Translations under genes and position numbers: made by a program | Assembly: GCA_023078555.1 (NCBI GenBank) | Contig: CM041197.1 | Location: forward strand, 7,348,842-7,412,841 | DNA length: 64,000 bases | Reading direction: 5' to 3' | From: Ulva prolifera | Taxonomy: Eukaryota; Chlorophyta; Ulvophyceae; Ulvales; Ulvaceae | The notes under the pieces: generated by a model | The model's input: the letters and a program-made list of their open reading frames with translations, nothing else | Databases searched by the model: none | Told to the model about the DNA's origin: nothing | Shown: positions 37,801-47,710 of the stretch, piece by piece | Position numbering within the stretch: position 1 is the stretch's first letter | Layout: each line of letters opens with the position of its first letter

Positions 37801-38648
37801 CAGGCAGCTGCTGCCGGGGGGGGCCTGCCGAAGGCCGCGGGTGGGGGGAGTGGTGGCAGTGGCCCCGCCGCTGCAGCCGCCGGCACTGACAACGCCGCAG
37901 CTGCGCTGTCGCAGCCGGCTCAGCAGGCAGCTGCTGCCGGGGGGGGCCTGCCGAAGGCCGCGGGTGGGGGAGTGGTGGCAGTGGCCCCGCCGCTGCAGCC
38001 GCCGGCACTGACAACGCCGCAGCTGCGCTGTCGCAGCCGGCTCAGCAGGCAGCTGCTGCCGGGGGGGGCCTGCTGAAGGCCGCGGGTGGGGGGAGTGGTG
38101 GCAGTGGACCCGCCGCTGCAGCCGCCGGCACTGACAACGCCGCAGCTGCGCTGTCGCAGCCGGCTCAGCAGGCAGCTGCTGCCGGGGGGGGCCTGCCGAA
38201 GGCCGCGGGTGGGGGGAGTGGTGGCAGTGGCCCCGCCGCTGCAGCCGCCGGCACTGACAACGCCGCAGCTGCGCTGTCGCAGCCGGCTCAGCAGGCAGCT
38301 GCTGCCGGGGGGGGGCTGCCGAAGGCCGCGGGTGGGGGGAGTGGTGGCAGTGGCCCCGCCGCTGCAGCCGCCGGCACTGACAACGCCGCAGCTGCGCTGT
38401 CGCAGCCGGCTCAGCAGGCAGCTGCTGCCGGGGGGGGGCTGCCGAAGGCCGCGGGTGGGGGGGGGGGGGTGTCCGCAGATAGGCCAGGATCTGGCAGCAG
38501 CTCGGGGCCCAGGGATGATTGGGGCTGCGCGTCAGGGCCACCAACGGCCCTGAACGCATCATGGCCCGACGGAGGTACCCTTCTGGGTACTCTGGCCCGC
38601 GTGTCAGGCGTTGCCCCCCCCTCTTCGGATCCATCCTCTGGGGTCTTG

Positions 38649-38680
<32 letters not shown>

Positions 38681-39299
38681 CGGAGGGGGGGGCACCCCGA
38701 GCGTCGTGAGGTCCACCGCCTCACAGCCCCCAACGGTCGGGCCTCAGTATGACCCCGTCGACCCCACGTCGGGACCAGACCGCCCTATGTGGGACCCAGC
38801 GACCTCGCTGGTGCCAGCCGGTCCTGGGACTCTTGTAGTATCCGTTAACAAGCAGGACCGTGGCCGCAAGACCGTCATAACCATAAATGACGATCCGCCT
38901 TCGTCCGGTCCATCCACCTGCGACAGGGAGACGAAGCTGCAGTGTGCCGCTGCCATGTGGGGGACAATGACGCGCTGCAACCCGCGTCTACAGTCACCCG
39001 GGGATGACCAGAGGATCATGCTCATGGTGGTCCTTTCTGGCCATGGGCTGATTCCAGACGCCACCACCATGAACGAGGTCCTCTTGATGAGTCAGGAGGT
39101 GTGTCGCTGGTTGTATGAGTCCCCTGCCCAACTACGTCGTCCATGTCCGGTCCCCCGCATCCAAGAGTAAGACGTGTGACCTCGTGAGGTGGCCTAACTG
39201 GCGCCGTGTTTGCAGTCTCCCCAAGACCCCATGAGTGAACTACGAGAGGCGCTGGGTATACTGGAGGCGGATGAAGGTGACATTGCCGGCGGGGAGTAG
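34840..39299 (+). CDS. Gene C of element B: about 1200-residue protein of unknown family
   Basis: Eight exons join in phase: 34840-35268, 35429-35618, 35747-36171, 36337-36435, 36542-36898, 36950-37236, 37356-39098 and 39216-39299 (stop TAG). Features in order: VIGTLISRSGHFTD near residue 50, a basic KSSKKRKQP stretch (possible nuclear signal), WAWCFFFSGLP, Cys-rich NTSCASLDCLC, WHWALRAWRFL, seven 41-residue Gly/Ala/Gln repeats, a poly-Gly run, and a conserved C-terminal part (MWGTMTRCNPRL, DATTMNEVLLMSQE). All conserved blocks recur in A's copy. One G is missing in the fourth repeat (five Gs at 37966-37970, six in the other copies), shifting the frame by -1; restoring it makes the total length divisible by three. 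It converges on gene U. No domain was recognised; it may be an architectural or DNA-binding factor of the transposon. Confidence 0.75.
35628..35646. repeat. C19 homopolymer in intron 2 of gene C
   Basis: Nineteen C residues in a row, immediately after the proposed exon 2 donor region of gene C in element B. Confidence 0.85.
37580..38470 (+). repeat. Coding minisatellite, about seven copies of a 123-bp unit
   Basis: Each unit encodes 41 residues (PKAAGGGSGGSGPAAAAAG then TDNAAAALSQPAQQAAAA). The copies are nearly identical, which indicates recent amplification or homogenisation. The fourth copy has a one-base deletion in a G-run at 37966-37970. The last copy runs into a longer G tract. Long open frames also occur on the minus strand because the unit is GC-rich and divisible by three. 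Confidence 0.9.
38651..38680. repeat. G30 homopolymer in gene C exon 7
   Basis: Thirty consecutive Gs encode ten of the glycines of a poly-Gly run. Length variation here would change the reading frame of gene C, and the assembled length should be regarded as approximate. Confidence 0.9.
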
Positions 39300-39597
39300 G
39301 CAGCCTGTACATTTGTTGGGGGTTCTTTGCAGTGTGGTGGGTGTGTTACCGTTGGGGTGCGAGGTGTCACATCACGGATCTGTAACCTGCAGTCCGTGTA
39401 TACCAATGCATTTACTGGCTCATATTGTCACGAGCTGATACATTTGTTCGCGTGAACCACACGTCCGCTGTTAGTATTACAATCAGCATTTGTCTCTAAT
39501 GTGTCAGTCGTATCTGCTAGAACCACATGCGCCTAGACAGCATCAGTCACCTACTGATCAACGCAGCTGCTGTACCCAACATGCGCATATTCTGCGC
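39300..39597. terminator. Convergent 3' region between genes C and U of element B
   Basis: 298 bp between the stop codons of C (plus) and U (minus). A TGTAAC at 39381-39386, about 80 bp after the stop of C, fits the TGTAA polyadenylation signal of green algae. No gene was seen. Confidence 0.4.
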
Positions 39598-42465
39598 TTA
39601 TCGCCTGAGGCGTGGCAATGACATTTGGAAGAGGGCTTTGTACTCGGCGTGCAGGACTTCCGCCGGCTTCTGAATACTGGGGACAATGTCTGGCCACAAT
39701 GTCGTCCTGAACCATTGCCTGCAGACAGATGCTCCCGCGTCAGAAGACATGCCAACTACTGACAGTCCCTGGACATGGACACGCGCAACGTACATGCCTT
39801 GCACTGTGTGAGGCAATTGGTGTCCGGAGCGGTACCGTAGTTCCTCTTCCGTGATGTCCGGGCAGATAGGCTCCTTCAGGTTCACATCCCACCTGGCATC
39901 AATTAAGATTCGTCGGGCCTCCTCTGAGCCTAGGCTACCTACGACATCGCCTGCACGCCCCTTATTCTCCCATTCCTGTAACAGTGTCCGTGCCATGAGG
40001 ACACGGTATATCACTACATGCTCCGCCTTCAACAGCTTCAGCCGGCTGACAGCCCCCCTCTCCACGGCGGACCCATCGCTGGTGGTCAATACTACCGCGT
40101 TCTGGCGACCCTGGTCACACTGTTTAATGGCGTCACCCACAGCCTCTGCCATCAGGCAGGTGAAGACCCCGCAGTCGAAGGTATTTTGCTGTTCAGGAAT
40201 ACCTTTAACCTGCACACTCCGCCTTTGATCAGAGGCCCCACTTGTGGCTGGCAGGACTCGTCCGCCACACTGTGATGCGGCGCAACTGACGGCTACAGCG
40301 AGGTGACACACAGATGAGACATACCACGCGTAAATTGAGGCGGTACTTCGGCTTCAACGGTGGCATGGCACCTTGTTTGGCTCCGCGCTTCGGCTGGAAT
40401 TTTTGCCGACCAGGTGTAGATAACCCCTCGGGCAGCTCAGTAAGGGGGGGTACCCCGGAAAGGCCCTGACACAGCGCCACACTCATCACGTCTGTGAGGG
40501 CAGTTGGTGCTGACGCCGACGCGTCGGCGAGGGAATCGAACCAGCTCATGGCCGGGCGCTTCCCTAGCAGCAAGATCCCTGCATGTAGGGGTGGTAAGAG
40601 TGTACACAGCGGCATTGTGTCACACGGCACAAATGGGGGAAGGGGGGGAAATTGGGGGGTTTGTGGGGGGGGTGTTCACATGCACAGTTAAGATTGCATA
40701 CGATGGTACTGGAAGTCGCACTTGGAGAAAACACCACTGCAAGTGCCCAGTGCTTCCCCGTTGGCACCGGGATGAGGAGACACCGCGAGTTTAGTGCGTC
40801 CGCCCTCTTCAGCCACTTGGCGAGGTGCATCAGCATTCTACGGGCCTCAGGGTCGCTGCTAGGGTCACGGGTGACCAGTCCTGCGATGTGGTCAGACGGG
40901 ACCGCAATGACCCCCGGCCCGGCTAGGACAGCCGCCTTCACTACCGCATACTGCACCGGGATGGAGCTGAACCACTCTGTCACCCAGAACTCCCGGAAGT
41001 GGTCGACAGCCACATGTACCGTCACTTTCGTGGCACCGAAATCTGCCAGGTGCACTTCAACACTGGGCACTCTAGTGCTGCCTGATGGACACTCCACGTC
41101 CACCACGTCGAGCTTCTGGCCGCGGAGGAGGTTCCCCGTGGGGGCCACGTGCGACATTTCAGCGGCCAGCCGCTTCAGCGGCCGGGCATCCGACCTCTCC
41201 GGAGCCCGGTTCATTGGCTGTCTCCCTCCCCCGCCCTCCGGTGGCAGCAAGCTCGCAGGGGACAAGAACCCCTTCCCCACAGCGGGTGGGTGAGCTGCGC
41301 CTTCCCTACCGTCTGGGGTGTCCACCTCCATCGGCCCAGCGGCACCGGCTAACTGGCCCGAAGCGGATGGGCGAGCTGGGCCTTCTCTACCGTCTGGGGT
41401 GTCCACCTCCATCGGCCCAGCGGCACCGGCTACCTGGCGCGGCGACGCCGGTGTGGGCCCAGGAGGGTCCTGGGCGGCTGCAGCCAGTACTGCGCCGCGG
41501 CTGAACCTCCTGGGCTGGGCAGGGTGCATCATTGCACGCCCAGAAGCAGCAGCCCCCTTTGCCTTGGGGGCCGCGCACGCCTGTCGATCCGGCAGAGCCG
41601 CTGGCGGTGTTGCCGCCACTGCACGTTCCGCTGCGTCATCGTCCCGGGGGCTGTCGGGGGCTGGTGCCAGGCGGGACGCCACCGTGGTCCCCACAGCGCT
41701 CTGGCCGCAGGATTCTGCCCTCTCGGGAGGGCCAGGCTCGGGGGCCTGCGGTGACCCAGATGGCATGACACCGCCATGCGGGGCCGACAGCTGTGCACCC
41801 TGGGGTTCGAGCTGCGGCGGCATTACTGGCGCCGTTAAGCGGGCCTCGAGGACCGCCGGTCTGGGCCACATCGGTGTGGCTTGTGGGGCGCTGGCCTGGA
41901 GCCTATCCCACCATGCTGCAATCGGCCGGCCACCGATGGTCAGCCGGAGGCGAAGCAGAAGCCCTGCCATGGTCTCGTCGGGGCCTTGGGTCGTGGCGAC
42001 GGACCTGTACATCGCGATGGCATGCACCCCGCACGGTGCTTCTGACTGGACGGCCCGCTGAAACGCGGCTTCTCGCATCGCGACCCATAGCAGCTTTAAA
42101 TGGTGCGTAGCAGCTAGGTATGGAGTACTTGCGCCCGCTACTTCGCGGGTTAGTACCCTTCCCATGGACGAGAAGCCTGCCAACATCCTGGACTCCGCCT
42201 TTTTATCGCCGGCAAGGATGGTATCTATCATAGCGACATCGTAAGCTGTCAGTACCCAGCCGGATTCCATCATGTCCACCGGAAAGCCGTGTGGCCTGTC
42301 CATGACCAGCGACGGGATGCGGTGCCCAGGAACCCAGTTTCCCTGTGACGCTACCTCCACGAATCTATAAAAAGTAGGCTCATATTGAGCTCTTCTATCT
42401 AATTCAGTGAGGTACGATTTCAGCGTTTGCACGGTGATCGTGCCAATGTTCAACGTTGAAGACAT
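39598..42465 (-). CDS. Gene U of element B: Ulp1/C48 SUMO-protease-like protein
   Basis: Four exons, 42465-40722, 40578-40325, 40209-39836 and 39718-39598, sum to 2493 bases (830 residues) with all phases agreeing; donors are GTGCGA, GTATGT and GTACCG. The start ATG at 42465 is chosen because homology with A begins just after it (YEPTFYRFVE); the open frame extends upstream into array P2 but that part has no counterpart. Domains: conserved N-terminal region of about 220 residues, a Pro/Ala-rich linker, then a protease domain. The triad is visible: His in TGKHWALAVVF, Asp in SWFDSL, and Gln and Cys in PEQQNTFDCGVF. Proteins of this fold remove SUMO or related modifiers in eukaryotic nuclei. 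Here it may process the transposase or host factors, which is inference. Ulp1-like domains are known passengers in some plant DNA transposons. Confidence 0.88.
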
Positions 42466-42679
42466 CGGAATGAATCGCGGGCCACGGGCTCGAACGACAA
42501 TGGGAGCTAATACTACACAAGCTGGAGCGAGACGCGTGGTGTACTGTAAAGGAGGTACATGGATACAGCGCGTGTGAGAAGCGCGTGTCCTTGAGAAGCC
42601 AGGCTGGCCTTGGCCAACTCCACATGACGTCACAGCATCGACGCTGTGCACGCGGGCATCCTGTAGACACTTGAGTAGT

Positions 42680-42832
42680 GCTGGGCACATGCATTGCTCG
42701 CATGCGGAATGGTTGGTGGGCCACCAACCATTCCACGGTGGCGCTGACTGGGCACATGCATTGCTCGCATGCGGAATGGTTGGTGGGCCACCAACCATTC
42801 CACGGTGGCGCTGACTGGGCACATGCATTCCG
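42680..42832. repeat. Palindromic array P2, middle array of element B (two units)
   Basis: Two copies of a perfect palindrome with arms GGAATGGTTGGTGG and CCACCAACCATTCC, each with a spacer containing GCACATGCATTGCTCGCATG. It lies just beyond the 3' end of gene T and about 215 bp upstream of gene U. Element A has no array in this position. Confidence 0.88.
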
Positions 42833-42863
42833 CATGGTGGCCGCCATATGGGGGATGACCTAC

Positions 42864-45800
42864 TTACACAGTACGCCCGGAGGCCTTATTCGCTGTCTGC
42901 CAGTACTGAACACCTCCTGCCGTCCGTTTCACCGGAACCAGCTGCCCGGCCATAGCATCAATGTTCACTACATACCGGCCAGTGTAAGCTGAGGAACGGT
43001 GATGCACGCCATCAACCCTGTAAAACTCGGGAGCGCGGTTCAGCTCCTCATCCGCCTCCCTGCATCCGGGTGTATAGGGTGTACTACACTCGTACACGTC
43101 TGTCACACCGAGGTACAGTACGCTGGCCTCTACAGTGCAGGTTCTACAGATATTCGACCCGTCTGCCGTGCTGAGCCTGGCACGGACTATGTATTGCAAG
43201 TCGCCGACATAGTACCGATCCTGGCCCCTATTCGTACCCTCTTCTACTACATGGTACTTCAGCAGGCACCATCGATTGTCGTTCTTACCCTGACCAGTGT
43301 GCTGCGCACAGGTCAGGACATCCCCTACCAAAGCCCGCCCTCGCAGGAATTTTCGCAGGTGCACCTCACAGAGCTGCCGCTCAGCAACAACCTCCCCAGC
43401 AACCGGCAGCCCAAGCGCCCGCATGATGGCCTCTCTCCTGCCGTAGCCCGCACCCAAGACCCGCTGGGTCGGCCACCCTGCATCCTGCAGGGCGTCCTGG
43501 TGGTAGAGCAGGTAAGGCAGCCCGGACAACTCACCGACCCCAGTGTACCCCAGCGGCATCACTTCTTTCTTCTCTTCGGCGTCGAGGTCCTTACCCGCCC
43601 CAAACACCCTGTCGTCATCACCGTCATCAGAGTCGGTGTCGCCCATGTGCACAGCGGCCCGGACCTTGCGCCGTTTTGACCGACGGTGTTTCTCTGAGGC
43701 CACGGCCTCTTGCAACGTGCGCATGGCCGCCTCTGCCGTCTCGCTGCTGTGAAGCAGCCTCATGCATGTGCGCCGCAGCAGCTCATCGTTGACATACACT
43801 TTCTCTGGTGATTTGGTGGAACGATATTTGATCAGCCGTTTAAGTAGCTGCACCATGCGTTCGATCCAGAACTCTAGACAAAAGAACGCAGGCCCACAGC
43901 ATCTCACCTGGTCCGGTAGGTGCCAGGCTGCAATATGAAGCTTGAAGGTGCAGATCACCTCCCCCCCAAAGAGATCTTCTGCCATCGCGCCGTACTTTAT
44001 CAATGCGTCTTGAGCTGCTTTGATCCGGGGTGCGGTATGCTGGAGCTCCTCGTACCGCAGGAAATACAGGGTGCCTGCCCGGAGGTGCGTCCACATCTCC
44101 TCGAACACCAGCCGAACATCCTCCTGGTCGGGCTCCCATTGGAGGTCGTGCAGCAAGTACAAGGAGAACGTCTCAGTGAACGCAAGCCAGTCCTCCATGA
44201 GCCACCGAGACCGGTGCCTGCAGCAGTGCAAACTTGAAGCGAGCCACCTGCTGGCCTCCACAAGATGTAAGGTTCACGACATTTGTGCATGGGACAGCTG
44301 CCAGCAGTAACCAGTGACCGTATTGTGGGGGGCCGCGGAACCGCACTTGGTGATGTCGGTGTACACTTTCTTGAACAGATAAGTGTGCATGATGTGGGAC
44401 GCGCGGGCAGCGATCTGGGCCACCACCTCTTTAGGCAGCTGATACAACCGCCTGGGGCCTGCAGGGCGGGCTTTCTTACGCCTCTTCGAACTCGGCAGCC
44501 ACTGATTCCAGAAGTCCATGAGGAGGCCAAGGAGGAACACGTGCGCGACACCGTAGCGGAAGAAGTGGCATGGACTGCAGAAACAACCTCCTTCACGGTG
44601 TATTCATGGGTCCAGATGACGGTATGGCAGCTGTCCTGAGGTAGGGGTGCGCACTTGAAGTATGAGAGGGTGCTGAACAGGGAAGACCCTTTAACCCCCA
44701 GGCGGATGTGCTCCTTCTTCGCAAGTTTCTGCCGTTCCAGCAGGGTGTCTTTGGCAGTGTAGCGGTCCAACGTGGGGCTGTTGGTCTGCATGCAAGGCTC
44801 CTGGTGGGCGTATTGGCAGAACATCGACCATGCATGCTGGCACATGGGCCGCAGGACAGAGGAAAGATTCATATACAAGGGTAGCCGCACCTGAGCGATC
44901 AACAAGTCTGCTGTGTGGCCGCGAGCGCACATCTCTGAAGCAGAGTACTTCAGCCGGCAGTCCTTTGCCAGGGTCGCCGGGTCGATGGTGGTAACCTCGG
45001 ACCACTTCGTGCGAGGGGGGGGGGCCCCGGGGTCTGGTTCCATACTGCCGGGCACCATCCTCGGCACCGCCCCCGCGGCAATCTCCGTCTCTTGCGCCGC
45101 TGTGAGGGGCTTTCCTTGATCAGGCCCCGCAGCGTGAACCGGCTGAGGCTGGATGACCGGGCCGTGGAACCCAAGCCAGCTGCACGGCGGATGATTGATA
45201 AGGACAGTAGTGAGCCCCACAGCCATGTCGGAGTGGGTGGCGGAGGCGGGCTTGGCAGGGATGCCAGGGGTAAGCAGGGGTGGTCAGAGGCAGCATGGCG
45301 ACGGCACGGCAACTGGAGCCATCATACCGAACTGTGTTGGCTGCGAACACCCAGACGCCGTTCTGGGCGCAACGGAAGCACGCCCTCTTGCCGCCGTGCC
45401 CGATGCTGTTGGTCAACTTCTGCATCCACGGAATGTCGCCCTCCACACAGCAGAGCACAGGCCAGATGCGCAGAACTGTTCCGTCAGGCATCTCGACTTT
45501 GAGAGCCTCGACCCCGTCCTCGCCCTTCCTGGCTGCATTGTAGGGGGCTTATAGTGAACACAGCGCACATTAAGCACTGGCCGGACATGAGTGTGCGGTG
45601 GGTACACACTCGCCAGACTGACACGTACCTGGGTCATGCTTCTTGAAGAACTCGAGGACCTGTGCAAGGATGCTGTCCATGTTCGTGGGTTCAGTTGGGC
45701 CCTCGACTACCCCCAGGGGGATCCAGGCCTCATTGCAATGAGACAGATGAGGGGGGAGGTCCAGCAGGCGGATGCCCCAGATTGTGGTCCCGTGTTGCTT

Positions 45801-47235
45801 GTTCACGTACAGTTGGGCGCCGTCACCCCCTGCAAGCGGACTTAGTGTCGGGGAGAGGCTGCTGCAGGCCCCACTGGACCCAGACGATATTGTGGGCCTG
45901 GCAACTGAGTGACGGGGACCCAGGATACGCCGAACTCAAGCCGAGCGCACCCAAGCTGAAAAGCAGTGCAATTTCGTCCGGGTCAGCCTTGGCGAAAATC
46001 CCGCCGCATGCGGCGTTCAGGGCACGTCCGGCAGGGGACTGCCAGAAACCGGCGGGATCCATTAGCGCGTGCACTCGATGAGCACGAACCGCGGCCAGGA
46101 CGCCAGGTTGCAGAATCAGGTCTTTCAGCGATGCGGCCTCCCCAAAGTAGAAGACACTCCGGCAAGGTGCACCCTTGCCTGCCAGGTCCACCTCGAAACG
46201 CTTCTGGGTGCACCCTGGGGTGTTGCAGACATCGTCCAAGTGGTGGGTATGATCACACGGCTTTATACCTGGGAAGAGAGTCCAGCACTGTGGGCACACG
46301 TGCCGGGTCACTGAAGAGACATCTGGTACAGCCAGGACAGCCTTGACCAGGTGGAAGGATGGGGGGAACATATTCCCATCTGGTAAGAGTAGGTAATGCA
46401 CAAAACGACACCACATGTCCACCACAACATCACTCATCCGGAACATGCTCTTCAGGCTGGCGATCCACATTGATACAGTCAACACTGTGAGACGGCAGGT
46501 GTCGGAGACCGGATCCATCCGTCTCTGACGCCACCATGCGGCAGTCCCCTTCACGGCTGCAGCCTCAGCTGCGACCTGTGGACCCTCGCGGCCATCGAGG
46601 GAGTCGCTCTGCACATATTCACCAGCCATTTACACCGACAGGGAGCAGGGGGTGGGTGCCCAGCACAAGAGCAAATCGGATAATCAGGCTGCGTCGGGAG
46701 ACACCGAAAGGACAAACCTCCGTAGAGGCTGTGTCCCAGTCATCTCCTGACAGGCTGGAGAAGACACTGCTGGCGTCGTCGTATAGGCTGTCCACATCGT
46801 CGTCTCCGTAGTCTTCTTCGGATACGTCGGAGCCCTCAGGGACCTGGCCACATGACACCAATCACGATCACCAGGTAGTCAGCACTCGAGAGCAGACGAG
46901 GTGATCAGGGACAGGCGCACCTCGAAGAGGACCTCGTCGACTCGACCGAGGTCGACAACGCCGGGAGGCTGGTTGCCCGCCACTGGCTGGTTGCCTGTGT
47001 CATCTCCCGTGCCCTCGTCACGAGTCTGAGCGCGCCCCACGGCTTGTCCCCCGGGGCAGTCGCGGGGGTGATTCTGGGCAGTCAGAAGCCTGTCAAACGG
47101 TTTACTACATTTAGTGCACTTGTATAGCAGCTTTTTGTCCCCATCATGAAGTGGAGGATCAAGGCGCAGCACGCCAACGAGTGCAAGGTCGTCGTCGACA
47201 GCACGCTTGGCGGTGCGAGGCCTACGCGGAGCCAT
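42864..47235 (-). CDS. Gene T of element B: Tnp2-family CACTA transposase
   Basis: Nine exons, 47235-46921, 46843-46718, 46608-45951, 45829-45629, 45532-45328, 45179-44891, 44800-44655, 44574-44347 and 44217-42864, encode about 1173 residues with every phase agreeing and no stop. Exon 1 has a zinc finger (YKCTKCSKPF then NHPRDC), exon 2 is acidic, and exon 3 has a second Cys/His cluster (VCPQCWTLF, CDHTHHLDDVC, PGC). The Tnp2 DDE-type core shows GDGAQLYVNKQHG (first Asp), VEGDIPWMQKL with the GHGGKRACFRC pair, and GVAHVFLLGLLMDFWNQWL. The last exon has the DUF4218-like HLPDQVRCCGPAFF and FWIERMVQLLKRLIKY. The enzyme should cut at the CACTA ends and integrate with 3-bp duplications. The stop overlaps TGTAA, as in A. 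It is divergent from gene D across 475 bp. Confidence 0.93.
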
Positions 47236-47710
47236 TATCTACACATTAAAGGTCGATGAACTCTGCCTGGATGAATGGAAAGACGTCGCCGTAAGCGAGC
47301 GGCGTGGTACGAACGAGGCTCAGGCGTAGTGAAAGCGTCCTCGGGGACGAGTGGAGTGGCGGGACGCTTACAAAAGAGTGAACAAGAGATATCAAACACT
47401 GAAACCGAATCTCATCCGAATCAATTGCAACATAAACTCACACACACACACGAACACGACAACCGCACTCACCACTCAGTCAGGCAGGATCGCGTGGAGT
47501 GGCGGGGGGATCCTCGTGCGGTGGGGATGTAACGAGGGAGTGTCCCTGTGGCCAATGGCCGGGCACCAACACGGGCCTGTGTTTTCAAAATCTTGGATAC
47601 CAGCATTGACGGATAGGCCTTCCCAAGTACCAAAGACGTTGGAGTTACTGTAAACGCATCGGCTGCGGAGTGTCTGTCGAGTTCCGGTCCTCTCTAGTGT
47701 GTACGTCGCG
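47236..47710. promoter_or_regulatory. Bidirectional promoter region between T and D of element B, with LINE tail
   Basis: This interval separates the divergent starts of T and D. About 130 bp of it are a LINE-1 3' tail (47364-47493). The rest, including GAGTGGAGTGGCGGG, has no recognised core-promoter motif. The role follows from gene orientation. Confidence 0.5.
47364..47493 (-). mobile_element. Severely truncated LINE-1 tail with 13-bp target duplication
   Basis: Flanked by GTGGAGTGGCGGG at 47351-47363 and 47494-47506. It holds only the 3' region of the LINE in reverse orientation: TTACAAAAGAGTGAAC, the CCGAATCTCATCCGAATCAA block and the CACACACACACGAACAC stretch. It landed in the shared upstream region of T and D, so it may affect expression of both. 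Confidence 0.8.

Noticed and set aside
37396..38733. 445-codon frame on the minus strand
   Set aside because: It is the antisense of the 123-bp coding minisatellite of gene C; only the plus frame joins to conserved exons.
40564..42828. N-terminal extension of gene U up to 42828
   Set aside because: The extra 121 codons read through array P2 and intergenic DNA with no counterpart in A; the start at 42465 fits the homology.
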